This document shows, piece after piece, positions 6,884-14,674 of a DNA stretch of 18,577 bases (position 1 is its first letter; every line of letters starts with the position of its first letter). Under the pieces are notes generated by a model. That model saw nothing but the letters and a program-made list of their open reading frames with translations. It had not been told where the DNA came from and did not search any database. A program made the position numbers and the translations under genes. The DNA comes from an uncultured Oscillospiraceae bacterium (lineage in GTDB: Bacteria; Bacillota; Clostridia; Oscillospirales; Ruminococcaceae): positions 1 to 18,577 of the forward strand of contig URFD01000019.1 of assembly GCA_900547015.1 (NCBI GenBank), given 5' to 3'.

Positions 6884-7465
6884 TCAGCACTCCTGCGCTT
6901 TTTTCGGCAGCAGCAGCGCCCCGACCAGCAGATAGGATGGCGGAAAATGTCCGGCCTTTCCCCACAGAATTTCCTGATTCAGATAGCGCGATGCGGTCTG
7001 CACCACATCTCCGCCCAGCGATTCCAGCGAGCAGCGCAGCCGCTCCGGATGCAGGCAGGGCTTTCCTTCCGCACGGGCGCACTGCTTTGGCGGACAACCC
7101 TCACAGCTTCCTGCCGACAGCGCCAGACTGCCCGGGAACTGCCGTTCCAGCTCAAGCAGCTCTCCCAGCAGCCGTTCCTTCTCCGGATGCAGCAGCGCCT
7201 TGCTGCGTGCGGTCATCTCGTCCATCGAGATTTCCTCGTCCTGAAGCTCCTGAGAAAGCAGCAGCTTTCTGCCAAAAATCCAGATGGTCTCATAGCGGTC
7301 CCAAAGGCACTCGCTCGGCTCGGAAAAGGGCGGGCAGGACCAACGCTTTCCATAGTTTTCGCAGGCCTGACAATACCCTCTGATTCGGGGAATATCCAAA
7401 CAATGCTCCCGATACTCCTGTACCGAGACCTTCGCTTCAAATTCTTCTACACGATACTGTTTCAT
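6884..7465 (-). CDS. DUF2284 cysteine-rich, probably metal-binding protein
   Basis: The product has 193 residues if started at the ATG at 7465, which has GGGAGG just upstream; six residues can be added from an earlier ATG. Cysteines are clustered in two places: C22, C32, C35, C44 and C53 at the N terminus (YCQACENYGKRWSCPPF), and C121, C124, C129, C137 and C145 in the second half (SCEGCPPKQC, KPCLHPERLRC, followed by SLESLGGDV). This is the DUF2284 pattern, described as predicted metal-binding; I infer a metal or iron-sulfur site but no function is known. It follows the adenosyltransferase gene by 11 bases, with its ribosome binding site against that stop codon, so the two are co-transcribed. 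The context suggests a role in cobalt or corrinoid handling. No signal peptide is seen. Confidence 0.85.
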   Translation of the reverse strand: MKQYRVEEFEAKVSVQEYREHCLDIPRIRGYCQACENYGKRWSCPPFSEPSECLWDRYETIWIFGRKLLLSQELQDEEISMDEMTARSKALLHPEKERLLGELLELERQFPGSLALSAGSCEGCPPKQCARAEGKPCLHPERLRCSLESLGGDVVQTASRYLNQEILWGKAGHFPPSYLLVGALLLPKKAQEC

Positions 7466-7476
7466 TCTGTTCCTCC

Positions 7477-7998
7477 CTAGCACTCAATGCCTTCTCGGGA
7501 CAGCAGTCCCTTGGTCTGATAATAATGCCGAATCGGGCGCATCTCGGTAATCAGGTCTGCCTGCTCCAAGACGCGGTCCGGACAGCCTCTCCCGGTGAAC
7601 ACCAGCTCGGTCTGCTCCGAACGCAGGCTCAGCAGCTCCAGCATCTCCTCTTCCTTGACCAGTCCCAACTGCCACGCCACGTTGATTTCGTCCAGAATGA
7701 CTACCCCGTACTGTCGGGATTCCAGTGCCTTCGCCGCGGCCTTGAGTCCGCGCTGTGCCGCCTCTCGGTCCTCCTGTGAAGAATCGCGGTCGATCAAGCA
7801 CCCCTTCCCGGTGCCATACAGCTCCACCACAACCCCCAAGCTGCGGAGTGGCTTGATTTCGTGATACTCCATATCCTTGATGAACTGGCCGATATAAACC
7901 GATTCCCCACTTCCTGCTGCGCGGACTGCCAGACCGATGGCTGCTGTTGTCTTGCCCTTTCCATCGCCGGTATAGACCTGAAACTGACCTTGCTTCAT
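7477..7998 (-). CDS. cobO: Cob(I)yrinic acid a,c-diamide (corrinoid) adenosyltransferase
   Basis: The 173-residue CobA/CobO-type enzyme transfers the 5'-deoxyadenosyl group of ATP to the reduced cobalt of corrinoids, giving the adenosyl form. The P-loop GDGKGKTT (11-18) close to the N terminus, VVILDEINVAW in the middle and FTGRGCPDRVLEQADLITEM near the end are family hallmarks. It is somewhat shorter than the enterobacterial enzyme, which has an N-terminal extension. I chose the ATG at 7998 for the AAGGA eight bases before it; 13 extra residues are possible from 8037 but look non-native. It is the first gene after the 155-base gap downstream of chlD, has its own promoter and palindrome, and leads into the DUF2284 gene. 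It also lies downstream of the cobalamin riboswitch operon and may be read through from it. Confidence 0.95.
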   Translation of the reverse strand: MKQGQFQVYTGDGKGKTTAAIGLAVRAAGSGESVYIGQFIKDMEYHEIKPLRSLGVVVELYGTGKGCLIDRDSSQEDREAAQRGLKAAAKALESRQYGVVILDEINVAWQLGLVKEEEMLELLSLRSEQTELVFTGRGCPDRVLEQADLITEMRPIRHYYQTKGLLSREGIEC

Positions 7999-8027
7999 GT
8001 TGATTCCTTCTTTCTCCCCGCACCGTA

Positions 8028-8039
8028 CCGTGATCACGG
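8028..8039. promoter_or_regulatory. 12-bp palindrome in the cobO 5' leader
   Basis: CCGTGATCACGG is a perfect palindrome placed 10 to 20 bases after the inferred transcription start of cobO and 30 bases before its start codon. It could be a repressor site or a small hairpin. No protein candidate is suggested by the window. Confidence 0.35.
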
Positions 8040-8057
8040 GCAGGCTTCCTTCCCTTC

Positions 8058-8086
8058 AGTATACTGGAAACGGTGCCGGATATCAA
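8058..8086 (-). promoter_or_regulatory. Internal sigma-A promoter for cobO-DUF2284
   Basis: On the minus strand TTGATA (8086-8081) and TATACT (8063-8058) are separated by 17 bases. The promoter lies in the only sizeable gap of the corrinoid gene cluster, giving the adenosyltransferase pair expression independent of the upstream riboswitch. Confidence 0.72.
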
Positions 8087-8089
8087 GAC

Positions 8090-8130
8090 GGACACCCACT
8101 GCGATACCGTTCGTATCGTGGTGAGTGTCC
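8090..8130 (-). other. Long intercistronic stem-loop between chlD and cobO
   Basis: Two 18-base arms (8130-8113 and 8107-8090) pair at 16 of 18 positions, including one G-U, around a five-base loop. No T-run follows on the minus strand, so it is not a typical intrinsic terminator. It starts 23 bases after the chlD stop and ends four bases before the -35 element of the cobO promoter. It may protect the 3' end of the upstream message, mark a processing site, or bind a regulator as DNA. Confidence 0.6.
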
Positions 8131-8153
8131 GATGGTGCTGCAAACATCTTCTC

Positions 8154-10007
8154 CTAGTTCAAGAAGGTTCGAACCGTATCTCCGAGAACCTGCCCGGAGC
8201 GAATCTTCAGCGGGATATACTCTGCATCCAAGGTCTGGGCCAGCTTTTTCGCCATTCCAAACTGCATGAATCCTTCCTCCGGGTCCAGAACCAGCGCCTG
8301 AATCGGCTCTGCCCGAAGCCGCTTGGCAGCGTTTTGTGCATCATCGGCAGCAGAACCCGAATAGAGCGGGACGTTGGTCTTGCCGTCGGAAACGATGACC
8401 AGATACTGCTGGGCGCCGGGATTCCGCAGGCGGTCTGTTTTCAGCATCTGGTATGCCGCCTGCAAGCCATGCGCCAGCGGTGTCTTGCCGCCGGTGTGCA
8501 GCTTGCGCAGACACTTCTGGGCAAGGTCTACACTGCGTGTCAGCGGCAGCAGCGTCTCGGCCTTGTCCTTGGCAAATGCGATAATTCCCACCGTATCGCG
8601 CTTTTCATAGGCATCGCTGAGCAGGGACAGAACGGCTCCCTTGACGATTCCCATTCGGCGCATAGCGCCCATCGAGCCGCTGGCATCGACCAGAAACAGG
8701 ATGGTCGCTCCGGTGCGCTGTTCCCGCACCTTCACCCGAATATCGTCCTCGCGGACCGAAACCATCAGAGAGCTGTCTCCCTTGGGGTGTGCCGCCGCCG
8801 CGCGAAGGGTCGCATCAAACGCCAAATCCTCCGTCCGCTGCTTTGGCAGAGTTGCACGGATATAGCGTCCCCGGCTGGAATGGCTGCGAACCTTCAGCCG
8901 TTTGCCCGTACCTGCCGGCATCCGCTCCTTTTTGTTTGGCTCGGCCAGCGTGATTTCCTGACGAATCGGCTGGATGTCCTCCCAGCGCTCCTGTCCTGCT
9001 GCTGTCGGTGCCGGTGCAGACGGAGGCTCGCTCGGCTGTACATCCTGAGTCGGCTCCGACGGCTCCATGTCCGGCAGCGCAGGAGAAGGCTCCTGTTCCG
9101 CTTCCTCCTGCTGACCTCCGGCTGTCTCCTCGGGTGGCTCCGGAATGGAGATTGCCTCCCGCAGTCTGTGTGCCAGCGCCAGCGGAGCAACCGCTTGAAT
9201 GTCCGCTCCGGTAACGGTCAGTCTGCCCTCCAAGGCAGCTCTGGCACGGGCAGCCTCACAGATGGCAAGCTCTGCCCGATGACCTGCACAGCCTCCCTGA
9301 GCGGCAAGCTGGGCGGCAAAGGTTCGCTGACGGTCGGGCAGCTGAACCTGCGCCAAGAGCTGTCTTGCCTGTGCCAGCTTGGTTTTCAGCCTGAGCGTTT
9401 CTTCCTCCCATTCCTGCTCAAAGGCAAGCGGATTCCGCTCATATTCCAGACGGCGGCGGATGATTTCACACCGCGCCTGTGAATCCCGTTCGCCGCTGGT
9501 CGGCACATACAGCCCGAAGCGGTCTGCAAAGTGAGGGCGCAGCCGTCCTTCTTCCGGGTTCATCGACCCGACCAGCACAAAGCGGCAACGGTGGCGGAAG
9601 GAAATTCCCTCTCGCTCCACGATATTTTCCCCGGTGGAAGAAACCTCCAGCAGGATATTGACGATATGCTCCGACAGGAGGTTGACCTCGTCCACATACA
9701 AAAAACCCCCGTTTACCTGCTGGAGCAGTCCGCCCTCCGGCTGAAGCAGTCCCTTTTTCAGGGCCGCTTCAAAATCGACCGAGCCGACCAGCCGATCCTC
9801 AGTCGTGTTCAGCGGCAGCTCCACAAAGGGAGCCGACTCCAACAGCTCGGCCAATCCCCGGACAAGGGTTGATTTTGCGGTTCCCTTTTCTCCGGCCAGA
9901 AGCACACCGCCAATCGCAGGATTGACCGCACACAGCATCAGCGCCTGCTTGACCGTCTCCTGCCCAACAACTGCAGAGAAGGGATAACAATGATCAAATC
10001 TCCCCAT
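8154..10007 (-). CDS. chlD: ChlD/BchD-like chelatase subunit (AAA+ and VWA domains)
   Basis: The product has 617 residues. An AAA+ domain comes first, with Walker A GEKGTAKST (39-47), TEDRLVG (69-75) and Walker B FLYVDEVN (102-109). A proline/glutamate-rich linker follows (about 288-345). The C-terminal von Willebrand A domain has a complete MIDAS: D441, S443 and S445 in DASGSMG, T509 in GGKTPLAHG and D541 in SDGKTN. In class I chelatases this subunit forms an ATP-driven ring complex with the I subunit and docks on the large subunit to drive metal insertion. Unlike some D subunits, the Walker motifs look intact. The ATG at 10007 has GGGAGA upstream and overlaps the chlI stop by 14 bases. With CobN as partner, cobalt is the likely metal. 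It is the last gene of the tightly packed block. Confidence 0.92.
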   Translation of the reverse strand: MGRFDHCYPFSAVVGQETVKQALMLCAVNPAIGGVLLAGEKGTAKSTLVRGLAELLESAPFVELPLNTTEDRLVGSVDFEAALKKGLLQPEGGLLQQVNGGFLYVDEVNLLSEHIVNILLEVSSTGENIVEREGISFRHRCRFVLVGSMNPEEGRLRPHFADRFGLYVPTSGERDSQARCEIIRRRLEYERNPLAFEQEWEEETLRLKTKLAQARQLLAQVQLPDRQRTFAAQLAAQGGCAGHRAELAICEAARARAALEGRLTVTGADIQAVAPLALAHRLREAISIPEPPEETAGGQQEEAEQEPSPALPDMEPSEPTQDVQPSEPPSAPAPTAAGQERWEDIQPIRQEITLAEPNKKERMPAGTGKRLKVRSHSSRGRYIRATLPKQRTEDLAFDATLRAAAAHPKGDSSLMVSVREDDIRVKVREQRTGATILFLVDASGSMGAMRRMGIVKGAVLSLLSDAYEKRDTVGIIAFAKDKAETLLPLTRSVDLAQKCLRKLHTGGKTPLAHGLQAAYQMLKTDRLRNPGAQQYLVIVSDGKTNVPLYSGSAADDAQNAAKRLRAEPIQALVLDPEEGFMQFGMAKKLAQTLDAEYIPLKIRSGQVLGDTVRTFLN

Positions 10008-11025
10008 ATTCTTCGATTCTCCCTGCAACCTGCAGCAGGTCCATGGTGCCCTCCTCAAATGGACGGCGGCGCAGACGATGCGGCAAGGACAGCTGGGCTG
10101 CCTGCACCAGGTCGTGCTTGGTCACCTGAGTGCGTCCTTCATATGCCGCGTTGGTCATGGCTGTTTTCAGCATGGTGATGTCTGCACGATGGCCGTCCAC
10201 CTCCAGCTCGATTGCCAGCTCTGCCACCAGCCGCAGGCAGGCATCGGAATAGGTCACCTCTTTGAGAAGCTTCTGCGCCTGCAAGATTTTTTCCTGCAAG
10301 CGAAGCTGCTCGTCCTGATAGGATGCCGCAAAGCCCTCCGGGTCTGACTCAAATTGCAAGCGCCGTTTGACGACCTCAGCACGCTGGTCTACATCCTGTT
10401 CCCCCGCTACATCCACCACAAGGCCAAAGCGGTCGATGAGCTGAGGACGCAGGTCACCCTCCTCCGGGTTCATGGTGCCGACCAGCACAAAGCGCGCCGG
10501 GTGCGAATAGGAGATTCCCTCTCGCTCGATGGAGTTGACGCCCATCGCAGCCGCATCCAGCAGCACGTCCACAATATGGTCATCCAGCAGGTTGACCTCA
10601 TCCACATACAGGATATTTCGGTTTGCCGCCGCCAAGATTCCGGGCTCAAATTTCTTTTCGCCGTGCTTGAGCGCGTACTCCATGTCCAGCGTTCCAACCA
10701 CTCGATCCTCGGTGGCGCTGACCGGCAGGTTGACAACCCGCATCCGCCCGACGGTTACTTCCTTCTCCGCCTGCTGACGGCACGACTCACACCAGAAGGC
10801 AGGGTCGTCCGGGTCACAGCCAAAGCGACAGCCTGCGATTTCCCGTCGCTCTCCCAGCACCTCTGCCAGAGCGCGGACTGCGGTGGATTTTGCCGTTCCC
10901 TTCTCTCCGCGAATCAGCACGCCGCCCAAGGCCGGATTGATGATATTCAGTATCAATGCCCGCTTCATCTGCTCCTGTCCCACGATAGCGCAGAAGGGGT
11001 AGAGCACCCGTTCCATGTCCTTCAT
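9994..11025 (-). CDS. chlI: ChlI/BchI-like chelatase AAA+ subunit
   Basis: The product has 343 residues. It has Walker A GEKGTAKST (40-48), the SATEDRVVGTLD segment (103-114), Walker B ILYVDEVNLLDDHIVDVLL starting at 138, sensor region VLVGTMNPEEGDLRPQL and DRFGL, and the C-terminal helical lid with DGHRADITM. This is the motor of class I (Mg/Co) chelatases and acts with the D and large subunits. Between Walker A and TEDR there is a cysteine quartet, C66, C70, C79 and C82 (CRFGC...CESC), which could bind zinc or another metal. The ATG at 11025 overlaps the cobN stop as ATGA and has GGAGGAG seven bases upstream inside the cobN end, so translation is coupled. A CobN-type partner suggests cobalt rather than magnesium. 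Confidence 0.94.
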   Translation of the reverse strand: MKDMERVLYPFCAIVGQEQMKRALILNIINPALGGVLIRGEKGTAKSTAVRALAEVLGERREIAGCRFGCDPDDPAFWCESCRQQAEKEVTVGRMRVVNLPVSATEDRVVGTLDMEYALKHGEKKFEPGILAAANRNILYVDEVNLLDDHIVDVLLDAAAMGVNSIEREGISYSHPARFVLVGTMNPEEGDLRPQLIDRFGLVVDVAGEQDVDQRAEVVKRRLQFESDPEGFAASYQDEQLRLQEKILQAQKLLKEVTYSDACLRLVAELAIELEVDGHRADITMLKTAMTNAAYEGRTQVTKHDLVQAAQLSLPHRLRRRPFEEGTMDLLQVAGRIEEYGEI

Positions 11026-14000
11026 ATTGTCTCCTCCAAGCTATTTTCCAGTTCCAGATAGGTTTGGCGAATCTGTTCAAGCTGCTCCTCGGTGGCATCC
11101 CAGTACCCGCGGCTGTGATATTCCATCAGCTGCTCCAAGATATTCATGTAGGCGTGTGGGTTGTTCTGAGCCATCCGCCGGCGCATCTCCGGGTCTTCTA
11201 CATATTTTGCATTCAGCTCGTCATAAATCCAGGTGTCCACATCTCCGGTGGTCGCTGCCAGTCCCATGACATTTTCAAATCGGGCGGCAATCTGCTCCGC
11301 TCCGTGGTAATTGTGGGCCAGCATGGCGTCAATCCATTTCGGATTCAGCACCCTTGTGCGGATGCCTCGTGCAATCGATTTGTCCGCCGACTCGGTGCAG
11401 GGGGTACTGCCCGTCGTGTCGGTGATGTACTGCTTGGCTCGAACACCGCCTCTTGCCTGTTCCACGGATTTTGCCAGACCGCCGAAGAACTCATAATAGT
11501 GGTCCAAATCGGTAATCTCGTACTCCGGGTTGCTGCGCAGCTGCGAAACGATTTCAACGGATTTCAGGTTGTCCTCGTACAGCCCCTCCACCCGCTGACC
11601 CCGCTTGCGGCGGGTATAGACATGGCACAGGCTGCTTGCAAAGGAAGCGCCCAGCTCCGTTTCGTCCTGCCAGTTTTTCGTCTCAATAATACCGGTCAGC
11701 TCGGTGCCGTACTCTCCCTCTTTCGGGCCAAAGATACGGGCGATGGCCAGCTGCTTTGCTTCCTCCGGCTCATACCCGGCATCGATGAGCTTTGCATATC
11801 TTGCCTTGGCATGGGCGCGGAAATAGTTCTGGTCATCCGGCTCGTCCCGCTCGTACAGTTTTTCCAGAATATCGTCCAGCGCTTCAATCAAGGACGGGTA
11901 CATATCCCGGAAGAAGCCGCAGATATTGACAGTGACATCGATACGCGGGCGACCCAGCTCCTCCAGCGGGATGATTTCCAGTTCCAAATTCCAGATACTG
12001 CCGGAAGGAACTCTCCGGATTCCCAGATAGGCCAAAACCTGTCCCAGCGTCTCGCCCTGTGTGCGGGAGGTCTCAAGTCCCCACATAATCACGGCGGTCG
12101 ATTCCGGCCAGCAGCCCTCCTCCTCCCGGTAAGCCTTCAGCGTATTCTCGCAGATTTGCTTGCCGCAGGCCATCGCGGTGGCAGACGGAACCAGTCTGGA
12201 ATCAAACTGATAGAGGTTGCATCCGGTCGGCAAAACCTCGGGGCTGCGGTAGATGTCCCCTGCCAAGCCCGGCATCGTGTAGCCTCCATTGAGCGCATGA
12301 ATCAGCGAATCCATCTCGTTGCTCTGCATGGAGGGCTGTGCTGTTTCGTAGGCCCAGCCCAGCGCCCGACCCAGCTCCTCCTTGATTTCTGCGGCTACCT
12401 CGACCCAGCTTGGCAGCGACTTGCTCTGCCAAAAGGCATCCATCAAATCCTTGGCTGTGTGGCCCTGCTCCAGCACTGCTTCTGCCAAAAGCTGTGGAAG
12501 CGGTCGAAAGCCGTCCCGCTGAGAACGGAGCAAGCCCAGTGCGTACTGCTTTGCTTCCTCCTCGTCGTAGGCTCTGCCAAAGACGTGCAGGCCCTTCGGA
12601 ATCAAGCTGTGCTGCATCCGATAGAGCTCCCGCTCAATCTCCTCCAAATCCTGCGGAAGCCGCAATTCCTTTGCCAGCTCCATGATTCGGCTGAGTGTCT
12701 GCTCCGCCATTGCAGGGGACAGCGCAAGCGACTGATGGTAGTTGTCCACCTCGGTCGACAGTTCCAGATACTGTCCGTAAAGGTCGCTCTCCTCAAAAAC
12801 AGGCGGCTGGTAGCTGATGATCTGTGCATAAGAACGGCGCTTGGCAACAACAGCCTCCGAAGGGTTGCCGCAGTAGTACAGATAAAAATGTGGCAGGTCG
12901 TAAATCAGATAGTCCGGATAGCAGTCCTGCGACAGTCCGCTTTCCTTTCCTTTCAAAAATTCCAGCGTGCCGTGCGTTCCCACATGGATGACCGCGTCCG
13001 TTCGGAATTCCTCCCGAAGCCACTGATAGAAGGCGATATACTGATGATGCGGCGGCAGGGTCTTGTCGTGATAGGACTGCTCTTGGTCGCTGTCCCGTCC
13101 ACGGGCAGGCTGAAGGCCGATAAAGACGTTGCCCACCTCAACACCGGGGATGAGAAACTCCTTCTCCTCCGCCATGATTTCTCCGGGCGCCTTTCCCCAA
13201 TGCTCGGTAACTTCCTTCGGTGCATGGTAATTGCGGATGGAATAGCGAATCATGCCCTCCCAGTTGCAATCGTATTTTCCGGAGTTGACCGCGCGTCCGG
13301 CGGTAAAGACCTCTCTGAGCTCCTCCGGGGTCAGGGCCTTGGTGGTGTAGCCCTCCTGTACCAAGCGCTGTAGGATTTGGCTCACCGAAACAAAGGTATC
13401 TAAAAATGCTCCGCCGAACAGGTTGGCCTCTCCCGGCGGATAGTTGTAGCAGATGATGGAAATTTTCTTGTCCTTGTTTGGCTTCTGCTTCAGAGCCAGA
13501 TACCGCTGAACCCGCATTGCCATACGCTCGACCCGCTCGTCGATCGGTACTAGGTCACAGGGCTGTACATCGTGAACCGCATCATACGGCTTTTGAATCA
13601 TCGCACCCACCGGAATCATATCGATTGCGCCGTCCATCTCCGGCAGCATGATTGAAATCAGCGTCTCTGAAGGCGTGCAGCCGGAAACACTTTCGAGCCA
13701 ATCCTCTTGGGTGCGCCGCGTCAGAAAGAACGGGTGCAGATACGGCGAATCCAGCTCCTGCAACAGCGAAATGCCCAACTCGGTCTTGCCTCCCATCGGG
13801 CCTGCTGCCAGTCGGAAGGGCATACAGTTGAGGGTCAGCGAAACCGGCCCCCACTCCGGGTGATTCAGGTAGCTCTTCAGCTTCGGCTCATACTCCCAGA
13901 AGGAACCGCTACAGCCCAGCGCCAGCACATTGCAGAATGGCTTGAGCGCATCGTAGATGGCCTTGACACACACCGAGGTATCGGTTGGGTAGGCATGGGA

Positions 14001-14672
14001 GGAAAACAGCAGCGCAACGCTTGGCAGACCCTTGCGGAACCGCTGTTTTGCCGCATATGCACCCATGTCCTCCACATAGCTCATGTCCGCTAAATCAAAG
14101 AGCGCAACCGATTTTGGCATCTTCGGCGCAGGAGGCTCCTTGATCGACCTCATTCCGCCGTAATCTCGCATCATCAGCAATAGGAAACTTCTCAGGTTTT
14201 CCTTGCTAGCGTGCTGGAAATACTGCATCAGAAGCGAATAGTTTCGCATATCCCGCATCTTGCCGGGCATGATCTTTCCGAGCGTCTTTGCCATGTCCTG
14301 CATCTTTTTCATGGTTTCCATCGATGGTGCAGTTCCGGAGCTTTTGCCCTTCATGCTGTCCGCCGAAAATTTACCCAACCGCAGGTACTGCCGCGAGGAT
14401 GCACCGTAGGGAAGCACATTTCCTTGACAGCGGTCCAGTCCCTGCTCGACTGCCTGGATCACACGGGGAGGAGAACCCATCAGGTCCACTAGAACGCAGT
14501 CCGCAGAAGCGATGTCCTCAATCATTCTGTTGGTTTTTTCGGCAGGAAATTCTTCCACTGCATAGTACATTTTGATTTCGGCACAGCCCGGAAACTGGGT
14601 CTGGAACTCCTCGTCCAGCTCTGACAGATACTGGACCGCCGGAGCCGAAACCACTACGAATGTGAATTTCAC
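11022..14672 (-). CDS. cobN: CobN-like class I chelatase large subunit
   Basis: The protein has 1216 residues from a GTG start, in the usual range for CobN/BchH large subunits, which bind the tetrapyrrole and metal. Conserved blocks are visible: LGCSGSFWEYEP from residue 253, NYPPGEANLFGG around 411, IHVGTHGTLEFLKGKESGLS from 562 with H563, H567 and E571, and near the C terminus NPKWIDAMLAHNYHGA and AATTGDVDTW (1139-1148). I prefer the GTG at 14672 over an open frame reaching 14786, because the 38 extra residues lie inside the btuD gene and read like random sequence. The GTG follows the btuD stop by two bases, with AAGGCGGTG upstream. It is adjacent to chlI and chlD, so the chelatase is complete. 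The direction of metal transfer is not shown by the sequence. Confidence 0.93.
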   Translation of the reverse strand: MKFTFVVVSAPAVQYLSELDEEFQTQFPGCAEIKMYYAVEEFPAEKTNRMIEDIASADCVLVDLMGSPPRVIQAVEQGLDRCQGNVLPYGASSRQYLRLGKFSADSMKGKSSGTAPSMETMKKMQDMAKTLGKIMPGKMRDMRNYSLLMQYFQHASKENLRSFLLLMMRDYGGMRSIKEPPAPKMPKSVALFDLADMSYVEDMGAYAAKQRFRKGLPSVALLFSSHAYPTDTSVCVKAIYDALKPFCNVLALGCSGSFWEYEPKLKSYLNHPEWGPVSLTLNCMPFRLAAGPMGGKTELGISLLQELDSPYLHPFFLTRRTQEDWLESVSGCTPSETLISIMLPEMDGAIDMIPVGAMIQKPYDAVHDVQPCDLVPIDERVERMAMRVQRYLALKQKPNKDKKISIICYNYPPGEANLFGGAFLDTFVSVSQILQRLVQEGYTTKALTPEELREVFTAGRAVNSGKYDCNWEGMIRYSIRNYHAPKEVTEHWGKAPGEIMAEEKEFLIPGVEVGNVFIGLQPARGRDSDQEQSYHDKTLPPHHQYIAFYQWLREEFRTDAVIHVGTHGTLEFLKGKESGLSQDCYPDYLIYDLPHFYLYYCGNPSEAVVAKRRSYAQIISYQPPVFEESDLYGQYLELSTEVDNYHQSLALSPAMAEQTLSRIMELAKELRLPQDLEEIERELYRMQHSLIPKGLHVFGRAYDEEEAKQYALGLLRSQRDGFRPLPQLLAEAVLEQGHTAKDLMDAFWQSKSLPSWVEVAAEIKEELGRALGWAYETAQPSMQSNEMDSLIHALNGGYTMPGLAGDIYRSPEVLPTGCNLYQFDSRLVPSATAMACGKQICENTLKAYREEEGCWPESTAVIMWGLETSRTQGETLGQVLAYLGIRRVPSGSIWNLELEIIPLEELGRPRIDVTVNICGFFRDMYPSLIEALDDILEKLYERDEPDDQNYFRAHAKARYAKLIDAGYEPEEAKQLAIARIFGPKEGEYGTELTGIIETKNWQDETELGASFASSLCHVYTRRKRGQRVEGLYEDNLKSVEIVSQLRSNPEYEITDLDHYYEFFGGLAKSVEQARGGVRAKQYITDTTGSTPCTESADKSIARGIRTRVLNPKWIDAMLAHNYHGAEQIAARFENVMGLAATTGDVDTWIYDELNAKYVEDPEMRRRMAQNNPHAYMNILEQLMEYHSRGYWDATEEQLEQIRQTYLELENSLEETI

Positions 14673-14674
14673 CC

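Noticed and set aside
8073..9482. 469-codon open frame on the plus strand, opposite chlD
   Set aside because: It is antisense to the VWA and AAA+ coding sequence, rich in Leu/Arg/Gln runs, and has no ribosome binding site.
8154..11025. Magnesium chelatase for (bacterio)chlorophyll synthesis
   Set aside because: No bch/chl pathway gene is present, the large subunit is CobN-like and control is by a B12 riboswitch.
11064..13373. 769-codon open frame on the plus strand, opposite cobN
   Set aside because: It is fully antisense to a gene with strong CobN motifs, has no family resemblance and reads as low-quality sequence; it comes from codon bias on the opposite strand.
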